Shown in pieces: positions 33,524-42,688 of a stretch of 64,000 nt of DNA; within the stretch, counting starts at the first letter, position 1, and every line of letters begins with the position of its first letter. The notes under the pieces were generated by a model. That model saw only the letters and a program-made list of their open reading frames with translations, ran no database searches and was not told where the DNA came from. The stretch lies in contig CACESU010000005.1 of assembly GCA_902562285.1 (NCBI GenBank), positions 1-64,000 on the forward strand. The letters run 5' to 3'. Source of the DNA: an uncultured Alphaproteobacteria bacterium (GTDB lineage: Bacteria; Pseudomonadota; Alphaproteobacteria; Rhodobacterales; Rhodobacteraceae). Position numbers and translations under genes: made by a program.

Positions 33524-34672
33524 TTGATTTTTGACAAGAAAGCATTGATTAGGTTTAGGCAGGATCTCCATAAATTCCCAGAGTTAGGATTTATGGAAAA
33601 ACGTACTAAATCAAAAATCTGTAAAATCTTATATAAACTAAATATAGAAGTTCATGAAGGTTTAGGAATTTTGGGGATTTTAAAATCAGGAAATAGTAAA
33701 AAAATGATAGCTATTCGTACAGATATTGATGCACTCCCAATTACTGAGACTACAAATTATAGCTATCGATCCAAAAATTTAGGAGTAATGCATGCTTGTG
33801 GACACGACGGACATACAGCTATGTTAATTGGAGCTGCTGATATATTAGCATCTAAAAAAGATTTTGATGGTACAGTAGTTTTCATTTTTCAACCAAATGA
33901 AGAAAATGGTTTAGGTGCTAAGGCTATGCTAAATGAAGGTATTCTTTCAAATCTACCTATAGAGGAAATATATGCTATACATAATCTTCCAGGTGAACCT
34001 TTAGGACAACTATCAACAAGGGAAGGATTAATATGTTCATCAGAAAGTTTATTTGAAATAGAAATTAAAGGTCAAAGTTGTCATGCCTCAATGCCACAAA
34101 TGGGTAAGGATTCAATATTAATAGCTTCTGAACTAATACAAAATTTGCAGAAAATTGTCTCAAGAAAAATATCCTCTAATTCTGGAATTGTAATATCTGT
34201 GACTGAATTTATTTCTAATGGCACTCGTAACGTACTAGCAGGTAATGTTATTTTAAAAGGTGATGCTAGAGCAAGAAGTAAAGAAGACAGAGTCTACATT
34301 GAGAAGTTTATAAGACAGATTTCAAATGGTGTGGCATTAGCTAATGAAGTATCAATAAATGTAAATTTTAAAACAGAGTTCATTGAAACACTCAATGCAA
34401 AAAAACCAACAGAGGCTATTGTAAAATTAGCAGAAAGGGTTGGACTGAAGGTTATACCAAATAGAAATCCTATGAGTTTTTCCGAAGATTTTGCACATTT
34501 AAGTAATCGTTTTCCAGGTTGTTTTTTTCTTCTAGGAAATGGTGAAAAAGAACCTTTTAGCAAACCACTTCATTCTAGTGATTATGACTTTAATGATGAG
34601 TTATTAGAAATTGGAAGTAAGTTTTGGGTATCGTTAGTTGAAGATCGTTTGCCAAAAAAAAAGAAGCCATAA
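33524..34672 (+). CDS. M20 family amidohydrolase (hippurate/N-acyl-amino-acid hydrolase type)
   Basis: A 382-residue di-zinc hydrolase that removes acyl groups from amino-acid derivatives. It has RQDLHKFPELGFMEKRT near residue 11, HACGHDGHTAML near 88 (metal His/Asp), PNEENGLGAK near 125 and a SEDFAHLS segment near 322. The start is TTG, supported by GGAG 5 bases upstream. It is followed after 2 bases by an M24-family gene and then a maleate-isomerase-like gene. In that setting it may deacylate a product of the M24 enzyme. Confidence 0.85.
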   Translation: MIFDKKALIRFRQDLHKFPELGFMEKRTKSKICKILYKLNIEVHEGLGILGILKSGNSKKMIAIRTDIDALPITETTNYSYRSKNLGVMHACGHDGHTAMLIGAADILASKKDFDGTVVFIFQPNEENGLGAKAMLNEGILSNLPIEEIYAIHNLPGEPLGQLSTREGLICSSESLFEIEIKGQSCHASMPQMGKDSILIASELIQNLQKIVSRKISSNSGIVISVTEFISNGTRNVLAGNVILKGDARARSKEDRVYIEKFIRQISNGVALANEVSINVNFKTEFIETLNAKKPTEAIVKLAERVGLKVIPNRNPMSFSEDFAHLSNRFPGCFFLLGNGEKEPFSKPLHSSDYDFNDELLEIGSKFWVSLVEDRLPKKKKP

Positions 34673-34674
34673 CC

Positions 34675-35823
34675 ATGAATATATTTTCCCAAAGAATAAA
34701 CAAACTACTAAAAAAAATGTCAGAAGAAAATTTGGATGTGGCAATAATAACTGATGAAGATAATGTTTATTATTTTAGTGGTTACTATGACTATCTACAT
34801 ATGGAATTTGGAAGACCTACCATACTTCTCGTTTCACAAAAGAAAGGAACTTTACTAATAACACCTTCCATAGATGAAAATATGGCTAAAAGCGAAGCTC
34901 AAGTAGACAGAATAGTTGCTTGGAATGATGGTTTAGGCGATGAATGGCGAGTTGAGTTTCCTAGTTTTTTGCATAACAATACTGTAGGAATTGAACTAAA
35001 TTCTATACCTCAAGTAGTTAAAACCTACATTGAAAAAATTAAAGAAAATCAAATTCTACAAAATCTCACCCCTATTTTATCAGAAATTAGAATGATAAAG
35101 TCTAATTATGAAATTCAATTAGCCAGACACGCAGGACAAGTTGCTGATGCTATGATGTCAGCAGGTAGGGAAACAATAAGAGATGGTGTTGCAGAGTATG
35201 AAGTTGCCTTGGCTATTGCAGAAGCTGGAACAAAAAAAGCAGCTGAATTACTTACAAAATACTATAAAGACAAAGATATGTCGCCTAATACACATTTCTT
35301 ACAGATTATGGCTTCTGGAAATACAATTACTAAAACTCATCATAGAGCTTCAACCAAAATTATACGATACGGAGAACCTGTTTTTTTATGCTTTTGTGGT
35401 ATGACAAATTTTCACAGGTTTAAACTTGGTTTTGATCGTACATTTTGGTTAGGAGAAATAATAGACCCATTACAGGAAAAGATCTATAATGTAGCCCTTA
35501 CTAGTCAAGAAGCAGCTCTTAATGCCATTACTCCAGGAGTGACTGCTGAAAGCGTTCATAAAGAGTATGCAAAAATAATTAGTGACAATGGTTATGATTA
35601 TCCATTTAGGTGTGGTAGGGCTACTGGATTTAGTTTTCTTGAAAAACCTCAACTTGTTACAGGAGATAAAACTATACTTAAACCAGGAATGGTATTGGCA
35701 ATAGATGGATCGGTAACTGATGATAATTTTCGAGCACAAATTGGAGATAGTATTGTTATAACAAAAGATGGGTATGAAATTATAACACATCACCCAAAAA
35801 AAGTAACAGAAGTGATCATATGA
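34675..35823 (+). CDS. M24 family (creatinase/prolidase-fold) protein lacking canonical metal ligands
   Basis: A 382-residue protein with a creatinase N-terminal domain (1-135) and a pita-bread C-terminal domain (140-382). The usual metal ligands are largely missing. The first Asp position reads FLCFCG, the Gly-His-x-x-Gly motif reads GRATGF near residue 313, and the last Glu position reads RAQIGDSI; only FDRTFW keeps an Asp. Loss of metal is typical of creatinase and seen in ectoine-hydrolase-like relatives, so it is probably a metal-independent hydrolase of a small C-N compound. Its stop overlaps the next start (35820-35823). Confidence 0.75.
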   Translation: MNIFSQRINKLLKKMSEENLDVAIITDEDNVYYFSGYYDYLHMEFGRPTILLVSQKKGTLLITPSIDENMAKSEAQVDRIVAWNDGLGDEWRVEFPSFLHNNTVGIELNSIPQVVKTYIEKIKENQILQNLTPILSEIRMIKSNYEIQLARHAGQVADAMMSAGRETIRDGVAEYEVALAIAEAGTKKAAELLTKYYKDKDMSPNTHFLQIMASGNTITKTHHRASTKIIRYGEPVFLCFCGMTNFHRFKLGFDRTFWLGEIIDPLQEKIYNVALTSQEAALNAITPGVTAESVHKEYAKIISDNGYDYPFRCGRATGFSFLEKPQLVTGDKTILKPGMVLAIDGSVTDDNFRAQIGDSIVITKDGYEIITHHPKKVTEVII

Positions 35824-36617
35824 TGTCTAAAAGTAAGAATTTTGTAATGTCAAAAAAATATTTACCTGAGATGGATGAGGGTAAGCACTATCGTGCGAGA
35901 ATTGGATTTATTCTTATGTCAACTGATCTTGCATCCGAAAGTGACTTTTTTGAAATGGCTCCTGAAGGAGTTGGTGTTCATATCACTAGGTTAAAAACTG
36001 AAGACTTTACTACAAATGAAACTTTATCCCGACATATTGACCATATGGCCGAAGCTGCGTCACGTATTCAGCCTGATACTAAACCAAATGTTATAAGTTA
36101 CAGCTGTACAAGTGGATCAATTGTCATTGGAGAAAAAAAAATTTATGATGAAATTAAGAAGGGTGCACCATGGGCAGAACCGATGTGTTTAGTTTCAGGA
36201 GTTGTAGATGCATTACGAGAGCTTAAAATCAAAAAATTGGTTGTTGGAACACCTTACCTTGATGAAATCAATTCTGCTGAATCTAAATTTCTAATTAATA
36301 AAGGTTTTGAAGTTCTTGATATTCAAGGCCTTAATTTAAAAACTGGAATTGAATTTGGTCGAGTAACACCAAACTACTGGAAAAAATTTGCACTGCAACT
36401 AGATCGTCCCGATGCTGAAGCTATATTTCTATCTTGCGGAGGAATTCGTTCTTTAGAAGTTGCTCATCAAATTGAAAAATTAACCGGTAAGCCAGTAATA
36501 ACCTCGAATCAAGCACAATTTTGGAGTTGTTTAAGGCGTGCAGGTATTAAGGATAAATTAGTAGGCTTTGGTAAAATTTTTCAAGAAAATGGTCTTTCAA
36601 TAAAAAAAAATAGTTAA
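35820..36617 (+). CDS. Maleate isomerase / Asp-Glu racemase superfamily protein (EutA-like)
   Basis: A 265-residue protein of the arylmalonate-decarboxylase/maleate cis-trans isomerase family. Two active-site cysteines are in YSCTSGS near residue 98 and LSCGGIRS near 204; both are conserved in maleate isomerases. EutA of ectoine utilisation clusters is of this type, and M24 plus EutA neighbours are typical of those clusters. The other ectoine genes (doeB-type deacetylase, eutB, eutC) are absent here. Translation is coupled to the M24 gene by a 4-base overlap. Confidence 0.75.
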   Translation: MMSKSKNFVMSKKYLPEMDEGKHYRARIGFILMSTDLASESDFFEMAPEGVGVHITRLKTEDFTTNETLSRHIDHMAEAASRIQPDTKPNVISYSCTSGSIVIGEKKIYDEIKKGAPWAEPMCLVSGVVDALRELKIKKLVVGTPYLDEINSAESKFLINKGFEVLDIQGLNLKTGIEFGRVTPNYWKKFALQLDRPDAEAIFLSCGGIRSLEVAHQIEKLTGKPVITSNQAQFWSCLRRAGIKDKLVGFGKIFQENGLSIKKNS

Positions 36618-36805
36618 TTTTTTACTTATTATTTTAATCAAAATTTTATAAGTTTTTATAATATAAATTAGTCAAATTAAAAATTTTTGTTCAATATTTA
36701 ATCAATTTTAAATTTTGGGATATTTGTATTTTATTTTATTTTTACAAATAAAATAAAATATTTTTAAATATAACTATGAAGATAATTCTTCTCCTACATA
36801 TTACT

Positions 36806-36850
36806 AAATGTCCAAATAGTCCCTCCCTTTCTTATTTGGACATTTTTTTA
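36806..36850 (+). terminator. Rho-independent terminator
   Basis: A perfect 13-bp stem AAATGTCCAAATA / TATTTGGACATTT (36806-36818 and 36833-36845) with a 14-nt loop, then TTTTA. It lies 190 bp after the M20-M24-isomerase operon; the intervening DNA is nearly pure A/T and holds a second A/T dyad near 36727-36761. Confidence 0.7.
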
Positions 36851-36904
36851 TTTACTATTTAAATTTTAATACAACTATTTTTTTTATATGGTAAATATCA
36901 ATAT

Positions 36905-38029
36905 ATGTCCTTAGATGATGAGCTTTCAGATTTATTGATAATTTCACTTGAGCAAGCAGTAGCTGCGCCATACTGTGGACTTCTATTGGCTTCAGCTGGT
37001 GCTAGAGTAATAAAAGTTGAAAGACCCGAAGGTGATTTTGCCCGTTCTTACGATAATAGTATAAATGGGAAAAGTGCAATATTTGCATGGCTAAATAGGG
37101 GTAAAGAATCAATATCTTTAGACCTAAAAAATAAAACTGACAAAAAGATATTTAAAAATATGCTTAAAAAGGCTGATGTATTTTTATCAAACTTAACTCC
37201 TGGTTCATTAGAGAAACTAGAACTAGATTATAAACAAGTTAAAGCCTTAAATCCAAAACTAATATTTTGTGAAATTACTGGATATGGTAATTCTAAATTG
37301 GCAAATTCAAAAAAGGCATATGATTTTTTAATTCAAGCAGAAAGTGGTTTATGTTCAGTTACTGGGACAGAGAAATACCCATCAAAAGTTGGTATATCAA
37401 TTACTGATTTATCAACTGGTCTTACTGCTTACTCCGCTATTTTAAGAGGAATAATTAAAAGAAGTAAAACAAAGAAAGGTATTTCAATTTCAATATCAAT
37501 GTTCGATGTTATGGCTGATTGGATGAATATGCCTTTGTTAGCTCATAGATATATGGGAGGCACCCCCAAAAGGAATGGAATGAAACATTCTTTTATTGCA
37601 CCTTACGGAACATTTAAATGTAAAAATAATGACGAAATATTGATATCAATCCAAAATAATAGAGAATTTGAAGTTTTTTGCAAAAAAATACTTAAAAACC
37701 AAAATTTGTTCAAAAATCCAAAATTTCAAGATAATCCAAATAGGTATAAAAATAGACATGAATTAGATAAGATAATTAATAGCTGCTTTTTAAAATATAC
37801 CAAAGAAGAGCTTCAAAAAAAATTAGACACTGGTGGTATTGCAAATGCTTTTCTTAATAACACTTCAGATCTATCTGATCACAAACTACTAAAAAATGAA
37901 AATGCCTTTATTAATAATGAGTATGTTTGCCTTGCTGCATTGCCTATAAAAACTTCCAGTAAATTATCAATAAAAGTACCATCAATAGATGAAAATGGTA
38001 AGAAACTTAGATCTGAATTCAATAAATAA
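36905..38029 (+). CDS. Class III CoA-transferase (CaiB/BaiF family)
   Basis: A 374-residue family III CoA-transferase, which moves CoA between carboxylic acids through an aspartyl-CoA intermediate. It shows ISLEQAVAAPYCGLLLASAGA at residues 12-32, VIKVERPEGDFAR near 35, LSNLTPGSLEKL near 97, EITGYG near 125 and the catalytic Asp in ITDLSTGL near 164. It lies alone between a terminator and the convergent DMT exporter. The substrate is unknown; it is shorter and more Lys-rich than the CoA-transferase at 44.5 kb. Confidence 0.85.
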   Translation: MSLDDELSDLLIISLEQAVAAPYCGLLLASAGARVIKVERPEGDFARSYDNSINGKSAIFAWLNRGKESISLDLKNKTDKKIFKNMLKKADVFLSNLTPGSLEKLELDYKQVKALNPKLIFCEITGYGNSKLANSKKAYDFLIQAESGLCSVTGTEKYPSKVGISITDLSTGLTAYSAILRGIIKRSKTKKGISISISMFDVMADWMNMPLLAHRYMGGTPKRNGMKHSFIAPYGTFKCKNNDEILISIQNNREFEVFCKKILKNQNLFKNPKFQDNPNRYKNRHELDKIINSCFLKYTKEELQKKLDTGGIANAFLNNTSDLSDHKLLKNENAFINNEYVCLAALPIKTSSKLSIKVPSIDENGKKLRSEFNK

Positions 38030-38045
38030 TAGACATTTTTAGATA

Positions 38046-38942
38046 TCAAACCACCTTATTTTTTAATCTATTAGCTTGAATTGTGACCAAAATTCCACAA
38101 ATAAGTATAAGAAAGATCCCAAAAAATCCTAATAAATCAGGTAAAGTATCGAAGATAATTTTTCCCCAAAATATTGCAAAAATTAAATATAAAAAATCAA
38201 GCGGAGCAAGGAATGAACTTTCTGAAGATTGGTAAGCTCTAACTAAACATAAATTGCCAGTTAAATTAAAAAAAGAAGCAATAACAATAATGCAAAAAGC
38301 AAAGGTGGTAAGTTCTGGCCATCCAATAGCTATATACGGCATTTTTTCTTTTATACTTTGATCAATAATAAAATAATCAGTAATAATTATCCCAAACCCT
38401 CCAGAAAATATAAAAAACACAGCAACTGTAGCTGTCATAGCTAGAGGACTTTCATTTGAACAAAATTTTCTTAAAACAAATAAATTACAAGCGTAAAAAA
38501 AACCTGCCAAGACTGGAAAAATTTGAAAAACTGAAAAATTAGTACTCCAAGGTTTTAAAACTAACAAAGCACCAACTACGCCAAAAACTAAGGCTGAAAA
38601 TTTAATAAAAGTTATGCTCTCCTTTAAAAATAAAAAAGCAAAAATGACAACAAAAATTGGATAAGTATATAATCCCGTTGCCATCTCGGCGACGCTTAGT
38701 TTAGGAGCAGCACAAAAGAAGAAAAACATACATAAAACCAAAAATAAGGTTCTTAATATAACCGTAATTATGTTTTTTGGTAATAATTTTGATAATTTTA
38801 TGCCAAATAAAGGTGGTACGATAACCAACAAAAATAAATTAAAAATAGACCTTAAAGTTTGAAATTGCCAAAATGAAGTCCATTCAGCTGCATATTTAAC
38901 TAAAGAATCTTGAAAGGCTAATAAAAACCCACCACTTATCAA
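38046..38942 (-). CDS. DMT/EamA family transporter
   Basis: A drug/metabolite-type transporter of about 298 residues with ten predicted helices in two EamA repeats (first about 1-125, second about 140-290). The TTG start at 38942 would cut off part of helix 1. In-frame sequence continues upstream as SVILLISGGF, and a GAGGA site at 38991-38995 points to an ATT or ATA start at 38987 or 38981. The true protein is therefore probably 13-15 residues longer. It lies downstream of the peptide-type importer on the same strand, 96 bp after the ATPase gene. It may export a product such as glycine betaine or an amine (inference). Confidence 0.8.
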   Translation of the reverse strand: MISGGFLLAFQDSLVKYAAEWTSFWQFQTLRSIFNLFLLVIVPPLFGIKLSKLLPKNIITVILRTLFLVLCMFFFFCAAPKLSVAEMATGLYTYPIFVVIFAFLFLKESITFIKFSALVFGVVGALLVLKPWSTNFSVFQIFPVLAGFFYACNLFVLRKFCSNESPLAMTATVAVFFIFSGGFGIIITDYFIIDQSIKEKMPYIAIGWPELTTFAFCIIVIASFFNLTGNLCLVRAYQSSESSFLAPLDFLYLIFAIFWGKIIFDTLPDLLGFFGIFLILICGILVTIQANRLKNKVV

Positions 38943-39037
38943 TAAAATGACACTTTGATACTGACTATTATTAAAAGTTATTTTAATTTTTCCTCAAAAA
39001 AAATGAAAATGAAAATTTGTAAGTCTTCTGGTTATTA

Positions 39038-40711
39038 CTAGCTTATATTTTCTTTTTCTAGAAGGTTTTTAGCTTTTTGGATATTTTTATCAGCATCCTC
39101 TAGCCAACCTACCCTCAATTCAGGAACTGACGAAATTAGCAAATCAGTGTATGGATGGGATGGTGGAGAAAGTACTTTATGGACAGATCCTGTTTCAGCA
39201 ATGATACCTTTATACATAACTGCAATACTATCAGCAAAAGCTGAAACAGTAGATAAATCATGACTGATAAAAACAAAAGAAACCCCTAAATTTTTTCTTA
39301 ACCCTCTCAGTAACTCAATAACATTTGCTCCGACAATACTATCAAGAGCAGATGTTACTTCGTCACATAATAAAACCTCTGGTTCAGCTGCTAAAGCTCT
39401 TGCTAAATTTATTCTTTGTTTCTGACCTCCTGATAATTCATGTGGATACCTAGTGAAAAATTCCTTTGGTAGCTCGACCATATCTAATAATTCTAAAACT
39501 CTATCTTTTTGCTTTTGCCCATACATATTTAGATAAAACTCTAAGGGTCGTCCTAAAATATTCCCAATAGTTTGTTTGGGGTTTATAGCAGTATCAGCCA
39601 TCTGATAAACAAACTGAATTTTTCTTAACTCTGATCTAGGTCTATCTTCAAGCCTTGGCTTTAATTGTTGTCCGTCTAAGAGAATTTCACCTTTAAAAGA
39701 AGGTAGCAAACCAGCAATGACTCTTGCAAGCGTTGACTTTCCAGAGCCAGACTCACCTATTACTCCAAGAACTTCTCCTCTTGAAAGTTCAAGGTTCATA
39801 TCTTTAAGAATTATTTCTTTGGGTTTAGACATCACATCCCCACCATAACCTGCAAAAACACCCTTAATTTCTATCACTTTATCTGTTTTATTTAATTTAG
39901 TTTTTTTACCAGCAGCAGGCAAAGGCCTTACCGCTTGCATCAATCTTTTTGTATAAGGATGTCTTGGTTTAGAAATAACTTCGTTTGCTGTACCTTTTTC
40001 TTGAATATCACCATTATATAAGACCACTATTCTGTCTGCAATTTGTGCTACAACTGCTAAATCGTGAGTAACATAGATTGCAGCTGCTCCTCGTTCTCTT
40101 ATGACTTTTTTAAAAGCTTTTAATACCTCTATTTGAGTCGTAACATCTAATGCTGTTGTTGGTTCATCCAAAACAAGTAGAGAAGGTTCTCCACATAATG
40201 CCATCGCTGCCATTAATCTTTGTAACTGCCCACCTGAAACTTGATGAGGATATCTAGCCCCAATAAGATCTGGATTGGGTAAATCTAAAGAGTGGTATAG
40301 TCCTTTAGCAAATTCATTGGCTTCATTTTGCGTTTTAGAACCATGAATCACTGCTGATTCTGTTACTTGCTCATTTATTTTTAAAGCAGGATTGAAAGTG
40401 GCAATAGCACTTTGAGCAAGATAGGCAACTTTTTCACCTCTTATTTGTCTAAGTTCCTCTATACCCATATTTGTTAAATCTTGATCAAATAAAGATGTTG
40501 TTCCATTACTTATTTTAAGGCCTGGTTTACAATAACCTAAGGAAGAAAGAGCTATTGTAGTTTTTCCAGATCCAGACTCACCTATAAGAGCAACAACCTC
40601 ACCTTCTCTGACCTTAAAATTAGCGTCTCTTACAATGGGTAATTCACTTCCATCGTCTCTTACAGCATTAATGCAAAGATTTTTAGCTTCGAATACTACT
40701 TTTTTATTCAA
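39038..40711 (-). CDS. Dipeptide-type ABC transporter ATP-binding protein, fused DppD-DppF
   Basis: About 557 residues with two complete ABC domains. The first has GESGSGKTTIAL near residue 40, signature VSGGQLQRL near 155 and LLVLDEPTTALD; the second has GESGSGKSTLARV near 322 and LSGGQKQRINLARAL near 430. A (H)PYT(K/D) oligopeptide-ATPase C-terminal motif follows each domain. I start at the TTG at 40711. A GGGAGA site lies 7 bases upstream and the permease stop is adjacent; the longer frame to 40759 would overlap the permease by 47 bp. Confidence 0.87.
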   Translation of the reverse strand: MNKKVVFEAKNLCINAVRDDGSELPIVRDANFKVREGEVVALIGESGSGKTTIALSSLGYCKPGLKISNGTTSLFDQDLTNMGIEELRQIRGEKVAYLAQSAIATFNPALKINEQVTESAVIHGSKTQNEANEFAKGLYHSLDLPNPDLIGARYPHQVSGGQLQRLMAAMALCGEPSLLVLDEPTTALDVTTQIEVLKAFKKVIRERGAAAIYVTHDLAVVAQIADRIVVLYNGDIQEKGTANEVISKPRHPYTKRLMQAVRPLPAAGKKTKLNKTDKVIEIKGVFAGYGGDVMSKPKEIILKDMNLELSRGEVLGVIGESGSGKSTLARVIAGLLPSFKGEILLDGQQLKPRLEDRPRSELRKIQFVYQMADTAINPKQTIGNILGRPLEFYLNMYGQKQKDRVLELLDMVELPKEFFTRYPHELSGGQKQRINLARALAAEPEVLLCDEVTSALDSIVGANVIELLRGLRKNLGVSFVFISHDLSTVSAFADSIAVMYKGIIAETGSVHKVLSPPSHPYTDLLISSVPELRVGWLEDADKNIQKAKNLLEKENIS

Positions 40712-40712
40712 T

Positions 40713-41642
40713 TTAAAGTCTCCCAGACAATTTTCCACCAGCATGGGCAGAAACATCATCTACAATGAGATTGATTGCAACTGTTAGAGAAGCAATAGCT
40801 ATTGCTGGAGCTAAAATTGGTATTACGGATTCACCATATTGAAGTGCTCCTAGGTTTTCTCTTACCATCGAGCCCCAGTCAGCTAATGGTGGTTGTACAC
40901 CTAGCCCTAGAAAACTCAAACTCGAAACAAAAAGAATAACATATATAAATCTTAATCCAAAATCTGAAATTAAAGGCATGGCTGCATTAGGCCATATTTC
41001 TTTGAAAATTATCCATCGATATCCTTCACCTCTGACTTTTGCAGCTTCAACAAAATCCATGACCATTATTTCCATACCTAATGCTCTTGAAAGCCTGAAA
41101 ACAACAGGAGAAAAAATAGCACCTGCTGTAATAATTAAAACAGGTATAGATGAACCAACCGCTGCAACAACTACTAAACCAAACATAATTGTAGGTATAG
41201 CCAATAAAATGTTAAAAAATTGAGTTAATACTTGATCAATTCTAGAACCAGCTATAGAAGATCCAATTCCTAATGTAACTCCAATTACATAAGCTATCAA
41301 AACTCCTGCTAATGAAATACCAATTGTTCGTCCTGCCCCATACATAATTCGGGAAAGAATATCTCGATCATCTACGTCAGTTCCTAACCAAGCACCTGGT
41401 CTAGGTTTTTGAAATTCGGAATAATCATCTGGAAAAGGCAGATCATTTTCTTCATAAGGTGCTAAAAACTGTCCAAAGATAGCTATAAATAACCAAAAAG
41501 CTACAACTATAACACCTAGTTTTCCGGTTATAGATAATCTAAATTTCCCACTGGGTGGAGCATCTTGAAGTTCATCAAAACTAACTTCATTACTAAACGG
41601 AGCAACATAATGTTTATCTTCATTATTTTTATTATTACTCAT
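40713..41642 (-). CDS. Dipeptide-type ABC transporter permease (DppC family)
   Basis: A 309-residue inner-membrane permease with an N-terminal cytoplasmic extension of about 35 residues and six helices. DppC features are PYEENDLPFPDDYSE followed by PGAWLGTDVDDRDILSR near residues 88-104 and the EAAKVRGEGYRWIIFKEIWP coupling motif near 199. It overlaps the partner permease by 4 bases. Confidence 0.88.
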   Translation of the reverse strand: MSNNKNNEDKHYVAPFSNEVSFDELQDAPPSGKFRLSITGKLGVIVVAFWLFIAIFGQFLAPYEENDLPFPDDYSEFQKPRPGAWLGTDVDDRDILSRIMYGAGRTIGISLAGVLIAYVIGVTLGIGSSIAGSRIDQVLTQFFNILLAIPTIMFGLVVVAAVGSSIPVLIITAGAIFSPVVFRLSRALGMEIMVMDFVEAAKVRGEGYRWIIFKEIWPNAAMPLISDFGLRFIYVILFVSSLSFLGLGVQPPLADWGSMVRENLGALQYGESVIPILAPAIAIASLTVAINLIVDDVSAHAGGKLSGRL

Positions 41643-42592
41643 TTTGGATGTCTCAACCTAGGATTTGATAAAATGGATGCTAGATCTGCAATCATCATCA
41701 GAATTACATAAGTTGCACAAAAAATCATACCCAATGTTTGGATGAGAATATAATCTCTTGTTTGAACACCTTGAACGATTAAAGTAGCTAAACCAGCATA
41801 TCCAAAATATACTTCTATGACTATAACCCCTGTAACAACATAAGCAAGATTAATTGCAATCACATTTACAATAGGACCAATAGCGTTGAGTAAAGCATGT
41901 CTCATCACTACTCTTCTTCTTGGAATACCTTTTAAAATTGCCATCTCGATGTAAGGAGAATTCATAACATTTAAAACTGCAGCTCTTGTCATTCTAATAA
42001 GCTGAGCTGCTATAACAAGACATAATGTTGCAATAGGTAAGATAAAATGAGTGATTAATTCTACTAAATTTTTGTCATCAATTGAACCAACAACGACCGC
42101 ATTTCCAATACCAAGAAAAAAAACAACAAATAACACCATCAAAGTAGCAGTAAAAAATTCTGGAGCTGCGACCAAAGTAACTGATCCTAAGGTTAAAAAT
42201 CTATCATAAATTGTCCCAGGAAACATTGCTGCCATAATTCCAAGTCCTACAGAAATAGGGACTCCAATCATTGCAGTTAAAGTACTTACAATTAAAGTGT
42301 TTTCATACCTATCGGAAATAAGTTGTGCGATAGTAACATTCCCACTTGCCAAAGATGTTCCAAATTCTCCTTGCAAAAAATTAAACAACCACCTGAAATA
42401 TTGTTGGTACAATGGTAAATTGAGACCTAATTCTTCTCTTAAAGCTTTTAGAGAGTCCTCTGTAGCAGCTTGTCCTAATCTTATTTGTGCAGCATCACCT
42501 GGAAGAGCGTTTGTACCGAGAAATATTACTATAGATACCCCTAGGGTAGTTAGAAGGCCTGCACCAATTTTGGTTAGTATAATTCTATACAT
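41639..42592 (-). CDS. Dipeptide-type ABC transporter permease (DppB family)
   Basis: A 317-residue permease with six helices. It shows the N-terminal pattern VSIVIFLGTNALPGDAAQIRLG near residues 19-40 and the GLNLPLYQQYFRWL segment before helix 2. The coupling region is IEMAILKGIPRRRVVMRHALLN near 214. It lies downstream of the binding-protein gene, 96 bp after its stop, across a terminator-like hairpin. Confidence 0.88.
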   Translation of the reverse strand: MYRIILTKIGAGLLTTLGVSIVIFLGTNALPGDAAQIRLGQAATEDSLKALREELGLNLPLYQQYFRWLFNFLQGEFGTSLASGNVTIAQLISDRYENTLIVSTLTAMIGVPISVGLGIMAAMFPGTIYDRFLTLGSVTLVAAPEFFTATLMVLFVVFFLGIGNAVVVGSIDDKNLVELITHFILPIATLCLVIAAQLIRMTRAAVLNVMNSPYIEMAILKGIPRRRVVMRHALLNAIGPIVNVIAINLAYVVTGVIVIEVYFGYAGLATLIVQGVQTRDYILIQTLGMIFCATYVILMMIADLASILSNPRLRHPK

Positions 42593-42639
42593 AATTTAAT
42601 GTTCATTAGTTTTATGTAAAAAATAGTAATGTATTAAAT

Positions 42640-42673
42640 AAAAAAAAAGAGGGAGAAAATGTTTTACTCCCTC
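42640..42673 (-). terminator. Intra-operon terminator/attenuator after the binding-protein gene
   Basis: On the minus strand, a 7-bp stem GAGGGAG/CTCCCTC extended by AT pairs (42649-42673) is followed by an 8-9 base T-run (complement of 42640-42648). It lies 15 bp after the binding-protein stop and ahead of the permease genes, so it probably lowers permease expression relative to the binding protein. Confidence 0.75.
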
Positions 42674-42688
42674 AAATTCAACTTTTAT

